Below, piece after piece: positions 35,345-47,749 of a stretch of DNA of 64,000 nt. This DNA is from Isoperla grammatica. Its lineage: Eukaryota > Arthropoda > Insecta > Plecoptera > Perlodidae. Made by a program: the position numbers and the translations under genes. The stretch's first letter is position 1. Each line of letters begins with the position of its first letter. The stretch covers positions 6,570,845 to 6,634,844 of the forward strand of contig OX246740.1 of assembly GCA_945910005.1 (NCBI GenBank). Reading direction: 5' to 3'. Below the pieces are notes generated by a model. It searched no databases. It saw only the letters and a program-made list of their open reading frames with translations, and was not told the DNA's origin.

Positions 35345-36024
35345 AACATGGCTCTCCGGACTATACTCCGGCTTCCGAAGTTCACCAGAGTGGCCACCCT
35401 CCACACAGCCCTTGGAACGCCTCTCGTATCTGACCTTATCGCATCTCGAGCCAGACGCCTCTACAGTGCCCTGGTAACTCACCCTCATCTCACAGTCCAT
35501 CAACAACTTCTATTTACACCAAAACCCCTTGACAAGTTTCGACGCCCAATCTCCAGCACGGGTACCCCGAGGGCTCGCCCCGTGAGAATACCCAAGCGAA
35601 CACCCGTCCATCCAAGAAGGGTGCCTAAGCGACCTAAGCGACCACCTGCTCGTCTCTTGAGGGCTCCCAAAGGTCTCTCAAATCGTCTTCCCATAACAGC
35701 AAAGAAGAGGCGGGTGCCGTGATCCGTCACAGTCTATAGTAAGGGCCCTGGGCCATGGATGGTTCAGCCCTAGACTGCGACGGCCGCCTCGCTTCTACTG
35801 AGTACTAATTCAGTTCTTCTCGTCTTCGCACTGACTCCGTTGTAGCAGGTTCTACCCCCATTCATCCCCACACTAATTCTTATTATCATCCCAGCCCTCG
35901 GGCTTATGCGTTTTTACTTCTGTACTCATTCATCATCTGCTCTAGAGGGCCCAGCCCGGGAGAGCGTTCCAGCAAAGTTTAATGTTGAACTTGCATCTAG
36001 TAAGTAAAGTAAGTAAGTAAGTAA
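35345..36024 (+). mobile_element. 5'-truncated non-LTR retrotransposon: ORF2 C-terminus plus 3' UTR
   Basis: The frame that ends at 35,722 contains MALRTILRLPKFTRVATLH then TALGTPLVSDLIASRARRLY and SALVTHPHL. This is typical of the region after the reverse transcriptase in Jockey/CR1-type elements (L..LPK......LH..LG.P......R..R.Y..L..HP). A basic Pro/Arg/Lys-rich tail follows. The 3' UTR runs to an (AAGT)n-type tail at about 35,998-36,024, as in elements that end in short simple repeats. The first part of the open frame (35,267-35,344) is probably not from the element. No endonuclease or RT catalytic motif is present. Confidence 0.7.
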
Positions 36025-36363
36025 ATCGCCATAAAATGAACATATTCGTGACCGAAAAAATCTTTATAAAAATATGACGAGCTCTCACTTTGCCGCCATT
36101 TTGCTTCAGCAAAATATTTTCTAGTAACCATGGTGTAACTTTGTAACTTTTCAAACGATTTTGCCACAAAACTATACACCTTTAATCTACATCGAGGCTT
36201 GTGGATGGTCCAAATTTCAACTTGATCGGACTTTCCGTTCGATCGCTATCGACAGACACACAAAAAAAACACAGAACGAAGTGCCATAAAGGTCTAATTG
36301 AGACGCTGGTATCGCGATCCCATATCGAATATACGGCACTTTCCTCTTGCCATCGCACGAGGT

Positions 36364-39300
36364 TTAGCTGCCAGCTTCTTGACTTTTAGAAGCTTTCCGT
36401 TTTGCTTTGGTCTTGGCCTTCGACTTTCTTGCCTCTGCTTCGACGATAGCCTCAACAATGCGTGGTGGATCACGAATATCTTCCTTGTCAAGGCGCAGGG
36501 CATATCGCCGGCAGATTATCTCTGGCAAGAGACAGTCCATGTAAAACCTGTGGATACAAAGACTCGATTATTCTTGAGGTTTAACATCCCTATTGTGTCA
36601 ACCATTCTGTCCGAAACGAGGGCATTTCGAAAACAGTGCATTATGAACACCGCATAAGCCACCGTCCACAGTGGTTCATATTTCATGTCGACATTAGCGT
36701 AACGCGCGGCAGAGATGATTGATACTTCATTGATTTGTATATTAAATTAATACTTTAATAATAACGATTTACTGGTTGGTAAAACATGAAAATGTATACA
36801 CAGTTGTATGGTTTACGTCTATAAAAATACAATTACCATATGCCGTAGGTAACAAAGCGTTCCTAGCTAGCTTCCTGATTGCACAAGAGCATGTTTGCTC
36901 ACCTCATTGGGCTAGATGAGATAACCCTCACTCATAGTTGCTTTGTAGTGTGGGGTACACACCATCCACTGGAAAACTCTTCCTGTTATAGTGGGGGGGG
37001 GGGGGATACATATCAATATTTTAACTTGACTTTATTAAATTTGATTGTAAAAATATAATATAAAATTAATGGACGGGTGCTTAGAGCACTATATAGTTCT
37101 GGGCTAGCGAGTAATCATATCCGTGTGAAAGTAGACCAGTACGCCTATTAATTAATTTACAGATATGTCTTACCGTTTTAGGTTTTCGACCATGTGTACC
37201 TCCCAAAAGATATCGTCCCGTTCTATTTTTTCAAATGAGAGCCAGTTCTTTGTATATATCACGAAGTAACAGAATCGACGTTTTGTGACGTGTAACTGGC
37301 CCTGCACTTGAAAGAAATAGTTGTCAGTCGGCTTGAGAATTAATTTGCCGTCGACGATGTCACACGAAGGAATCTGAAACGAAGGTAACACTATTACTAA
37401 TACAGCGAGAAACCGAGTAAAACTGACAGAAACTATACTGACATGTTAAGTTGTATATGTTTAAATTGTAGTTAACATAATAAATGGTTATTTTATTTAA
37501 AATTGTGGGGTTTGTCTATGCTTGAAAAATATGAGAAAAATTGCATTTATGTGATTTACCTTTTTAGCAGCAATTGCTTCTTGTGGAGTTTGAAAATTGT
37601 CAGCTGAATACGGACATTTGACTTCCATGATGGAATCCTCACCAACCAAACCATCTAAATGAATAAAGAACACGCTATTACAACACGATATTATTATAGA
37701 CATCATTAGAGCGTATCCTTGGAAAAGGCGAAAAAGCAGAAAAAAAAGCAGAAAAAGTATGAGTGAAAAGCATGTTCATGGGTACCTGGACTCGCCGCCA
37801 AATATGGCAAATCTTCGTCAACGAAGAGGCCACAGTCTTCAGCTACAATCCCATGGGTCTCTGCCATTATCTGTTTTGCAACAGGCTCGTTTTTTATGCC
37901 ATGCTCCATAGCCTTGGTTTTGACGTTACCGTACAGAATGCTGTGAACTGTGTTCTTGCATGAGGTGCTGGGTCTTAAATGGCAGACCTTACCAAACCAA
38001 GAACCTGTCAGCATTTTCTTCCTTTCGGAATGCCAGATTTGACAGTTTGCTTGGTCGATGGTCTTTCGTTCCAAGGCAGCACGTTCATCTGCAGTCTTCA
38101 ACATGTCTGTAAGGAAATATCTCTTTTTTTCCTCGTACTCCTCTCGAGTAATTTCCTCCAACATGGGATTGTTTGCCTCAAGAAGCCCATAGTATTCATC
38201 AGGGCCCCCTGTCTTACGGACTTTCTTCTTTCCCGATGTTGGAGGATATTCCAATCTCCGTTTCCTAGACTGAACGAGCAGGCGACAAGATCGGCCCACA
38301 AACTTTTTTGTGTGGGTACCTAAATGGGTAGAATTAATATATTAGTGTAGGCCTACCTTATATTTTATTTATCATGTGCTTCAAACTATGTATTTAGGAC
38401 TCGTAAACGCCTACCAGGACTACTGTTGCTCATCATTGACTTATGAACCAGTCGAATGTAGTTCCCATGGGAGTTGAACGACACCACTGCTGCGTCACAC
38501 CGGAGAGAATAAGAACCTCGAAGAGCAAAGTTAATCCTCTTCCCCCCAACGAACTTGTTCACAACGCTGTTGTAATTTTCCGATGGGTTGTTGTCCACAT
38601 CGAAAATTAGGCTTGACGCATGTCGGGATACACTGCTGTAAACGATTTTCAAGAGATGTTTGAAAATTCCTGACAGTGCCATGGCTGGAACAAGATTAAC
38701 CTCACCCTCTTTGGCTTCTCCAGTACAAAAGTATCCTCGATCAGCACAATTGGTGTGCTGGCCGAACACGTGGTACGGTCCATTCTCTATGTCCATCCTC
38801 AGTTGGCGAATTTTCTCCTGGAGGGAAATGAGCTGTTCTTTTCGGAACTGTATAGCCTTAGCAATAGCCATTCTTAGACGCAAAGCGTTTGATTTTATAG
38901 CTTGTCGTTGTCCAACTGGATAACCAGACTTTGCGTTGCTGGCAAGTTCCGAGACTTTATTTGAATAATTGCGTAGAATGTGGTTCCGGCATTCTACCTT
39001 TTCAACAAGCAAGTTCGGGCCGTAAGGCATTATGACTGTCAGTCTCTGGTGGACACTACTATCGCCATCCCCTGAAAATATAGAAAATGCACCCTTGTGA
39101 ACGAGTGAATTGCTGTTTTGTATAAAAGTTGATATAACATTAAGAGGATAGACATCCTCTCATATTTCTCAAATAGCTTACCAATTAGCTTGTTGTAGAT
39201 CAATCCGTGCATTGCCACACTCATTTTAAACCCCTCAGCCACAATATCGGCCTCCATACTGGTAGCGCTTTTAGTCCAGTTGAGATAGCACAAGTGCTGG

Positions 39301-42300
39301 GGGGGATCTTTATTTAATGTCTTTGCTCTTGCGCACACACAGCAATATCTGTTTCGTACACCAATAAAAAGAACCTTGCGTGTCCTATATCCAACAATGC
39401 ATGCCTAATCAGAAAAAAAGAAACGCTCACATAAAATACAATCTAAGACAACAATCATGTTCAATTGATCATAATTATCAACAATTGATGTCATGCTCAT
39501 TGTTGTTTACTCACCACCCCAGACAGGGAATCATATCTGGACTTGTAGCATCTTCTGCACCAACAGCCGTCAGCCACGACGGTACACATAGGATTTCCAT
39601 GGGCATCGACATTACCTTCTGCTAAAGCAATAGCGATCTCCTCTTTGGCCGCTTCACACATGGCAGCGTAAGCAGCATCGTGAATGGCAGCAGAAACCTT
39701 ATTTTGGTGTTTAATGAAGGTCGCAGGTGCCATACACGGCATGTCAACAGCAGCAGAAAATGTCGCCCAGCCCGTGTAGCCACTTCCCATTGCTATGACG
39801 CCATTAACTACGGCATCATTTACATGCATATAGGAATGTTTTTTTGAAGGATCCTCCGATGTTATTTTGGACTTTGTGTTGCAAACATCACATTTGAATG
39901 TCCATGTACTGTGGTTTCCATTTACTAACTCCTTCTCCAGATGCATATCCATAAAATTGCAATCTGTTCCAGAAGAATGCTTTTCATTCCAGATTGATTG
40001 GAAAACAAACGCCATATCCGAAAGACGACGACCCGATATGTTTACCTTTTTTTTCATACAAGGAGCTTGAACATACTCTATTGGTAACTCGTGGTCTAAG
40101 ATAGTACTAAAAGAAAACGTTTTCATCTATTATTTGTTTGATTATGCATAAATACTGAACACAATTCATATTTCACCAATCACCAATATTAATTTAAAAA
40201 AATTAATAGTTTATATTATTTCACAATTCATATTCATATTTACCTGTGCATTGTTCCAAAACAACGGCCAATAGCATCAGCTGTGGCATTCAAAGGCTCC
40301 GGAATATTTTGCTCGTCTCCTCCAGTACTAGAATTATTATGTTAATATGAATGCCGATAAATAAGTATGCATTTATTAATAGGCTTATAAGGTATAAGTA
40401 CAATAAATCTAATGATACACATATCATTATACCATTGTAGTAGCCTGCAAGGCTACTACAGGGGGCTATAGGCAGGGGAAAAGTATGTAGTTTTTATTCA
40501 CTTCTGAAATTTATAAACCCAAATTAAACCGCATATTTGTTCATCTTCAAAAATTCTCTCCCCCCCCCCCTCCCCCCAAATCAATTCTCTCCTCACATTA
40601 TTTAACAATACTGCAGTCAGTATATGGTAGTTATTGCAAAACATACTCAGTTAAATAGTATATGACATTTTAATATACTTTGCTAATCAGACGACTCGTA
40701 ATGGTTTAATTGACCCTTACCTAAACACTACATTAGCACCACAAAATACTACATGCATCTACGAACACATCGTACTTAATTCCCGAAAGATGTAAATCCT
40801 AGTTCGTAACCTATTCACAACATGTGGCTTGTTTGTAATTTAACATAAAATTACCGTATCGAGTAGAGAATGAAGCAAAGATTGGGATCAGGGTATGAGT
40901 AGTAACTGGGATCATTCCTTCCTTGTACTGGTCTTGGGCCGGCATCATATGTGGATGAAGTGTTGCAGATAATTGGCCTCGCCCAAATTTACAAGAATAA
41001 CATAATTATCGGAACGTGCATTCCGGTTTAAAGAAAGGAACCAGAACTATACGTGCCGGTGCATCCGGCCCAAGTTACGCCCTGTGGATTCTAAATTCTA
41101 TTTTTAATTGAATATAAATTTATATTAAATAGCTTTAATTTCCATTAGCATTGTAACGCCCGAAAGCTGTCTATCGTTGCTAAGTTCAGCTCCAGACTTG
41201 ACGTCATCAACAATGCGTAACCTCCGGTCACTGATTGTTGATGATTGGTGATGTTACATCTGAACCAATACGACTTTGCAATGATGGCCTGTCATTGCAA
41301 AGTCGTATTGGTTCAGATGTAACATCACCAATCATCAACAATCAGTGACCGGAGGTTACGCATTGTTGATGACGTCAAGTCTGGAGCTGAACTTACCCTG
41401 TTTCGAAAGGGCCGCTATTAAATTCTCCTAAGAATCGTAATTTGCAGCGAATAGCTTATTTCCTGCAAACACCTTACTGTCCTTATTAGTTTATTGTAAT
41501 ACCGGCCCTCAATCGGAGATTATAAAAATAGACAAATCGTATTTGTTCCTCAGGACTTTCTATCAAGGTCGTTGAAGACAAAATAATCCAAAAGCATGTT
41601 TTACTTACACAGTTGCAATAGGTGACAATGACGGATCAAAAAGAAGTGGTTGCTGTATTCGAAGAGGGCTTTGATCACGATCTTTACTGCAGCCCGCGAC
41701 AGACGGCGAAACGTCAGTTAGCGCTTTTGAGCTATGGATTTTAATAGGAGTAGAGTGTGCTGCATTACTTCCCAGAATAGGATTCTGTAGAAATCTAAAA
41801 ATTATAATAGAAAATACATGGGGATAAAAAAACGTGAAGTGTATCTCTCTGAAGAATTTATGATAGTGGATCTTTTTAACTATAACAGACATTTCATGTA
41901 ATATATTATTAATTATAACATTGTTCTTACTCTGTGTCGGGCAAGTCTCCGATGGCTTGGAGTGTTCCGGACGATGGACGCACACTCGAGTCTTGATATG
42001 CGGCATCAAGATCAGTGACCACAAATAGTCCCGAAGAAGACTGAATGCTAGTGTTTAAAATTACATTATTCCTGAAATGAAAAACCAATAGTTCAAACTA
42101 GTGGGACAAAAGCTGTGCATAAGAAGACACAATATGTAGCAACGAACATATCATCATGGTCGAACGAGGCCCCCACCAACGGAACACTCGCAGGGACTCA
42201 ATCATGCATATCATGTAATTTACAAAATCAACAGTATTGCCTCAAGTTCTGATGGCAGTTCCTACTCTACAATAAAACATGTTTACACTTCACCAATCAC

Positions 42301-42851
42301 CATGCAGTTCAGTGTAATAATATTTCATACACATTATTATTTTGTATTAACTTACTCCTGGTCCTGAGTAATAGAGAATATATCTTTGATTCGGTAATGT
42401 TGTGCTACTACTATTGCAGTGGTCACAGTGCAATTAATTAGATTTGTCTGTATAGGCCTAAGTATAGTTTATAGGTTAAAGTGTATAAGTGATCAGTTTG
42501 GGTATTGACAACTGAATCATAATGTCAAAATGAACCCATATTGAAATTTTCCATAACGTAAATTATTTATGTACTACCAACTAAAGCCATTGTAAAGAGC
42601 GTAAGCTCATTTTGGTCAATAAAGAATTGAATTAAAATTGGATTCCGGTATTTAGTTCTACACAACTAATCACGATATTAGACATAATATACTTACAAAT
42701 CAGAATCCACCGTAGTATCGAAATATCTGGCAGCTGAATCAGAACTTGCATCCAGCACCTTGAGAGCTCCGAACGCAGCTCCGATATGTCTATGACATAA
42801 ATTCTATTTTGTAATAAAACAAGGGGTGGGTATGCATTCTACAGTGTAATT

Positions 42852-42887
<36 letters not shown>

Positions 42888-42926
42888 AAAAATAATTATT
42901 ATAATAATAACAATAACAATAACAAC

Positions 42927-42976
<50 letters not shown>

Positions 42977-43044
42977 TAATAATAATAATAATTATAATAA
43001 TAATACCAATAACAATACCAATTGAACAATAACAATAGCAATAC

Positions 43045-43106
<62 letters not shown>

Positions 43107-43584
43107 GTCATAAAATAATAGCATTGGTTTATATTTATAATACTGTAACAATATTAGAATATAAATAATAGAATAGCATCTAATTTCAATAATGGAAATG
43201 CCTCAATTGAATTGATGCAGTTTATCCATGCGAGCACTCGTCTACGAACAATATGTCTACTATAACCTTCAATGGTAAAGAAGTTATGATAAAGAAAGAA
43301 CAACAATTCATACAGTATCATGTAATATATTTATTCGTATAGGTGCCTACCTCAAGTTGTGCTTTTCTGGCACTTGATCTTCAATTAGGAACACACCTGA
43401 CGCAGAGGTTACACTGGTATTTATACCAGTCATGTCACTAAAAAAAACAAAATCATTTCATAATACACATTTGAGCGGAACTAGCTTATGCTACGTGTTA
43501 CTTTCAACTTGCCAAAATAAATATTTTAATTCGTCACAACTGCCATTATATACATATGCACAAACATATCGGCATAGTAATATA

Positions 43585-43624
<40 letters not shown>

Positions 43625-43931
43625 TTTATGGGTATTGGTTATTATATTATAAAATTGAGTAAAAGGTTGTTTGCATGGACGTGGTGTCATTATATGACTT
43701 GATTTGTACTTTGTCAATTCAATGTGGACGTCAACTTTAGCGGTTGCTAGTACCCGTAAACGATTGGAGGTTTTGAAGGCGCAAATTTAACGTTGGTTAA
43801 ATCAACTGTTTTTATGAAATAAATTTATTTTTATAGAAGCAAATGTTTTGTGTTGGGATAATTTTATATGCTGATAACAAAAGCTGTACCTGTCACAAAT
43901 ATGAACTGTAAAGTTATGTAGGCCTATCGTC

Positions 43932-43967
<36 letters not shown>

Positions 43968-44751
43968 ATAGACATTGTACTATACTAGACCGTAACTTTG
44001 AAAATGTTCGCTCTTGAAGTCGGATCTAGAACACGGCTACACACACATATTTTTTATGTAGATTCTATGTGTTCGTATCACAATTATGTCTGATTAGTCC
44101 CAAGTATGTAATTATATTAATCATAGGTAGGTACATTTTAAATGCTAAGCATGTATAGTTGTATATTTAGTTAGTTGTATATAATCAGCGTTCACAGAAA
44201 ACTCCTATAAAACTATTGGAGGACCGACTGCAGTTTTGCAGCAACATCGAACCTAATCGGATTCAAAATCGCAATCGGTATCGTGAAATTGTTACCTAGA
44301 ACCATGGCTCGTCTTATCGGCATCCTGGTAGCGATTTTTTTTGCGATTTACTTGTGAAACCCACGGCCCTCGGTTCCATTCCATGCTTAGAACCTGCGCC
44401 CCATCCTTATGAGCCACTCGGACGGCTTGTTTATTAGTATTACCAAAAGTGAGGTTAGTATGGTGTTCTTTCTAAAATTGCCAGCACTTACAAATAGTTT
44501 ACAAAATAATGAAATATACCAAGATAATATGCAACTACAAAAAATACTTACGTATTTGATCCGTACGTATCGATAACATCGTCTTCTTCTGGCTGCACTT
44601 GAAACTGATCACTTATTTGTTCGGATTCACGCACTTCACGCACTTCACGCACTTCACGCGCTTCACGCGCTATACGCGCTTTCTTTCTCATACGATACGC
44701 TAAAGCCCTGCGTGACTTCCGCAGCGAGGGGCGTGCTCTTGATTTGGGCAT
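36364..44751 (-). CDS. Mutator-like transposase fused to YqaJ-type nuclease, 13 exons, 1091 aa, intact
   Basis: Exons (minus): 44,552-44,751; 43,351-43,437; 42,697-42,789; 41,931-42,071; 41,609-41,794; 40,244-40,327; 39,515-40,106; 39,182-39,404; 38,415-39,071; 37,786-38,319; 37,560-37,654; 37,174-37,373; 36,364-36,547. All have GT-AG sites and matching phases, total 3,276 nt without a stop. Residues 1-263 are low-complexity with REV repeats. About 265-750 is the Mutator-like transposase domain: GYTGWATFSAAVDMP, a zinc cluster RNRYCCVCARAK with H.CYLNW, then DGDSSV, KVECRNHILRNY and NNPSENYNSVVNKFVGGKR. About 830-1010 is YqaJ (lambda-exonuclease-like): MLTGSWFGKV, the acidic NEP, SPDG, MEVKCPYS and FQVQGQLHVTKRR. 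The C-terminus is Lys/Ala-rich. It likely acts in the nucleus to cut and join transposon DNA; the nuclease role is inferred. A known arthropod/cnidarian architecture, here with inverted repeats on both sides. Host domestication is the alternative. Confidence 0.85.
40328..41608 (-). other. Intron 5 of the transposase gene
   Basis: It is bounded by gtaagtaa (minus) at 41,608 and 'aataattctag' before 40,327. It contains the perfect 104-bp inverted repeat at 41,181-41,395 and C homopolymer runs near 40,560. No exon is needed here because flanking phases join correctly. Confidence 0.7.
41181..41395. repeat. Perfect inverted repeat, 104-bp arms, 7-bp spacer
   Basis: The left arm 41,181-41,284 starts taagttcagctccag and ends tttgcaatga. 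The spacer is tggcctg. The right arm 41,292-41,395 is its exact reverse complement. It lies in an intron of the transposase gene, so the pre-mRNA would fold into a long perfect hairpin. Confidence 0.95.
42853..43107. repeat. (AAC)n/(AAT)n compound microsatellite in an intron
   Basis: An AAC block (about 42,853-42,884) is followed by imperfect AAT triplets. It lies in the second intron of the transposase gene. The cysteine/tyrosine-rich frame on the minus strand is an artefact. Confidence 0.85.
43568..43965. repeat. (ATT)n tract and a 33-base C run
   Basis: An (ATT)n tract at 43,568-43,625 and a homopolymer of about 33 C at 43,933-43,965 both lie in the first intron of the transposase gene. 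Homopolymer length is likely unreliable in assembly. Confidence 0.8.
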
Positions 44752-44996
44752 AATATTTTGTATTGAGAAAAGGATATGAAGTGAATATCATCGCCTAAAA
44801 CGTCACCCACAAACACACAAAACACAGAATGCACGAAGTGTACGGTGTGACTTTACAGCACGAGATGAAGACCGACAATGTGTCAAATCTTCACTGCGCA
44901 TAGGTGACAGGTGGAATGGACAACAAGGGTATTGTTATTGACTTGGACATACCACAGATAAGGATTTCACTAGCTAATGAATATCCTTATCTGTGG

Positions 44997-46434
44997 ACTA
45001 CCGAAAGCCGAGATGTGTCGAGCGACAGATCTGCATTCTTTGTTATTCACTTTTAAGTTGTAAAAGATGACGTAGTATAGTCCCCTGGTAATGGTGATAT
45101 TCAATCACTTATGTTATAGAATTTATATGATGATTCTCATTGCTTTACGTCTGTTCTCTCAATCATTCTATTCGATACGATGAGAGATTATACATTATAA
45201 TTAGGCCAATTATAAACAAACTATGCCTTATGCGGGTTTCGAACACACGTTCCTATGTGCTTATGACCTACGCCACAACCGTACCCATATAATTCTGAGC
45301 TACGGCGGACGGCTACGTTAAGAGATGAGATAAAGATAGATTTAATCAATCGTCTCCAAACACTAAAAATACATTTTAGATCAATAAAACTGGAAAATAA
45401 ATAACAGTTCGGTGGTCATGACTCCAAATTCACTTTTTGCGATGATTTGAATATTTAAATAAATTTATACATGTATTTGATTTACTAGTATTACTATTAC
45501 ACTATATTATGTTACCGGTATTATATTTTTATTATAGGCCTACTCGACCGTCTTTATTTGTAGGACGTAGGGCTTCTTCGGCCAGTTCGAGGAATAGTTG
45601 GGAAGGAATGAGGGCTGTTTTAGTTATGAACACCATAATTCGTCTTACGACTGAGGAAACCCTCTGGAAAAGTAGAGCCGGTGATGGAATTCGAGCCAAC
45701 GACCACCTAAAATAGAGCCGAATGCTAACGCGAAACCCTTTCATCAATAACCATTCATTCTGACGTCGCATTTCGTCACAGATAACGAGAATCCGTTATC
45801 AGTGATTTCGTCCTTCCCCTCAACAGGCCCATGACGAGCCGTCCTACTCCCACCCGTCAGTCACTGATAAAGCGTCTGTGAGCTGCCGCTGACTGCACGA
45901 AGCGCTCGTTGTCGGGCGACTAATTTTCTACAATGTTAGTAAACTTTTGAGAAACTTTGCTCAAGAACGGTTATAGATATCTTCAAAATTTAAAAAGCAT
46001 TACACTTACTGCGTTGAGTTGCATGTTCTTACATGGTTATTTTTCTCAATTTTTAGAATGTTAAATCAAAATATGCAATTACAAAATACAACTATAATAT
46101 TTTTTTTATCATATTTAAAATTAAAAAAATCAAACTATCTCGATATTAAGGCGTTAAGTAGTGCGTGATTTATTTAGAAACGTTTAATTTGAGTTTCTGA
46201 AGTGATATTTGCGTATAATAACCTTTTCAAAGTCAATTTTGCAGATGTTTATCAAAATACAATTATTGTAGTCCAGCTTTAAACAATAATAACCAAAAAT
46301 ACCCAACATGAAAGCTGAAAGTTCGGGGTTTTCAAAAAGTCATAAATCGTTTTCGTACGACTATTATTGTCGAAGATATGACTATTTTATTACGAACTAG
46401 GGCAAACTATGCTACTTTTCCCCTTACCCCTCTA
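44997..46434. other. Intergenic stretch with SINE remnants
   Basis: It contains the SINE-A copy at 45,585-45,735. A second tRNA-like remnant near 45,230-45,262 has a 'gcgggtttcgaacac' block (inverse of a B box). No gene is seen in 45,740-46,434. Confidence 0.5.
45585..45735 (-). mobile_element. SINE-A copy (degenerate head)
   Basis: Shares 'tagttgggaaggaatg' and 'cgactgaggaaaccctctgg' with the other copies. The B-box region (inverse of ggaattcgagcc) has decayed. Confidence 0.6.
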
Positions 46435-46435
46435 G

Positions 46436-46573
46436 CGGGCCCTAGTCCTTGCTGTAGTGACACCTAAGGTTAATATGAAGCTCAGTAATAAGTGGGTTAT
46501 TGACACGGTTCATGTTTCTCGGCTGAAACCTTGGTTCGAACCCCAGGCCTGGCTTCTTCCTTGGCAGGATTAA
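46436..46573 (+). pseudogene. Gypsy-type Pol C-terminus (end of integrase), 5'-truncated
   Basis: A short frame ends ...KLSNKWVIDTVHVSRLKPWF then a short tail and TAA at 46,571. 'VHVSRLKP' is the conserved end of the integrase region in Ty3/Gypsy-type retrotransposons. Nothing upstream of about 46,435 continues the frame (in-frame stop), so reverse transcriptase, RNase H and most of integrase are absent. It is followed by a T/G-rich segment that the 14.2-kb TIR unit interrupts at 47,524. Confidence 0.6.
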
Positions 46574-46672
46574 CATCTGTGTGCGTGGTTTGTTCGGTTT
46601 CTCGTGATTTTTGTCTTTGAGTGCCTGGATATCTTCGTCGTGATTATCCTTCTTGCATTCGTGCCTATCTTA

Positions 46673-46704
<32 letters not shown>

Positions 46705-46984
46705 TCTCTCGCTCTCTTTCTTTCTCTCTCTCTTGCCTTCTCTCTTGTCCTCTCTCTTGTCTTCGGTTGATAGACTTTGTTTTCTTGGTATGTGTAATTT
46801 CCGGTGTCATTACTCGCCGTGCGTGAGTTTGCATTTTTGCGTGCGACTGCGAGCGCGGTGCGGTTAGTTAGACCGTCTTTGATTTATCATTGGGCACGGA
46901 ATATTACTTTGCATATCAGCACTTTGTTCACTTCTCTTCTCTTCTCTTTTGGGGATGCGGTAGGGGTGTTGTCGGGGTGTGTTG

Positions 46985-47330
46985 ACTATGCTCGAGTCAA
47001 CACATCGGACGTTGGTTGTGTATCGTGTTGACGTATGGTCAACATGGCGAGATGTTGTTGTACCGTGTGTGTGTTGACTGTGTTTGCGTCAACGCAACGT
47101 TGGTTGTGTATCGTGTTGACGTATGGTCAACATGGCGAGATGTTGTTGTACGGTGTGTGTGTTGACTGTGTTTGCGTCGACGCAACGTTGGTTGTGTATC
47201 GTGTTGACGTGTGGTCAACATGGAGAGATGTTGTTTTTGCGATGTGTTGACTATGTTCGGGTCAACGCGACGTTCGTTGTTAATGTATCGTGTTGACTTC
47301 GTGTCAACATGGCTAGTTGTTGTTCTGCTT
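46985..47330. repeat. Four copies of a unit of about 88 bp
   Basis: Each copy contains 'cgtgttgacgtatggtcaac' and 'atggcgagatgttgttgt', with starts near 47,025, 47,113, 47,201 and 47,289. Open frames across it are repeat artefacts. It lies in the T/G-rich segment after the Gypsy Pol tail. Confidence 0.75.
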
Positions 47331-47749
47331 GAGTGGCAGATTGGATTGTTTGATCGGTGGTCAAGTACCTCGATGTATGCTAGGGGGGTGGTTTACTCGG
47401 GTGGGGATGTCCGTAGAAGTGTTAGGTTTAAGACTAGTTCGTTATGGCGTGGCTTTGTCACATTATAGGTTTATTCGTCTTCTCTCTTCTCCTCTCTGCG
47501 GGCGGGGTGGAGGAGAGGGAGGGTACCCTGCTGAAAAATCTGCTTAGATCTTTCTAAATCTACCAAGGGGTTTAACCAGATCCAAGCAGACGCCTTCAAG
47601 CCCTTCTTAGAGCTGACTTAACTTATCAGAATAAAGAAGTCACCAAAATTTCAAAAAAGAAGAATATATCAGCATCAATAAGAAACAAGCAGTACACTTG
47701 AAATGTCAGTTCTAAGAAGTATTGAGAAGGAGTAGATGCAAGAAGAAAT

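Larger units (their letters stand above)
34036..44996 (-). mobile_element. Mutator-like DNA transposon with palindromic inverted termini (about 11 kb)
   Basis: The left end 'ccacagataaggaattcccc' + 'acgtagtgaatt' and the right end (inverse of 44,950-44,996) 'ccacagataaggatattcat' + 'tagctagtgaaat' are homologous over about 50 bp in opposite orientation. Both continue to 'atctgtg(g)tatg'. Each end is itself a hairpin (ccacagataagga / tccttatctgtgg at the right). They bracket the transposase gene at 36,364-44,751. I cannot see an unambiguous target duplication, so the exact borders may lie slightly outside. A non-LTR fragment and (ATT)n tracts sit inside, as expected for later insertions. Confidence 0.6.

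Noticed and set aside
41181..41395. microRNA precursor
   Set aside because: Arms are 104 bp and perfectly matched, too long and too perfect for a normal miRNA. A foldback or hairpin-siRNA source is more likely.
42361..42415. Possible extra exon of the transposase gene ending at a good donor (ggaccagga|gtaagt on minus)
   Set aside because: None of the nearby acceptors gives a length that keeps phase 2. Direct joining of 42,697 to 42,071 is in frame.
33996..45015. Extending the Mutator-like ends to a shared 'ctcggct' further out
   Set aside because: The distance to the ccacagataagga motif differs (37 versus 9 bases), so the match looks accidental.
47511..47523. Firm target duplication for the 14.2-kb unit
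   Set aside because: gagagggaggg and gagagggtgg are similar but offset, have a mismatch and are purine-rich, so chance cannot be excluded.
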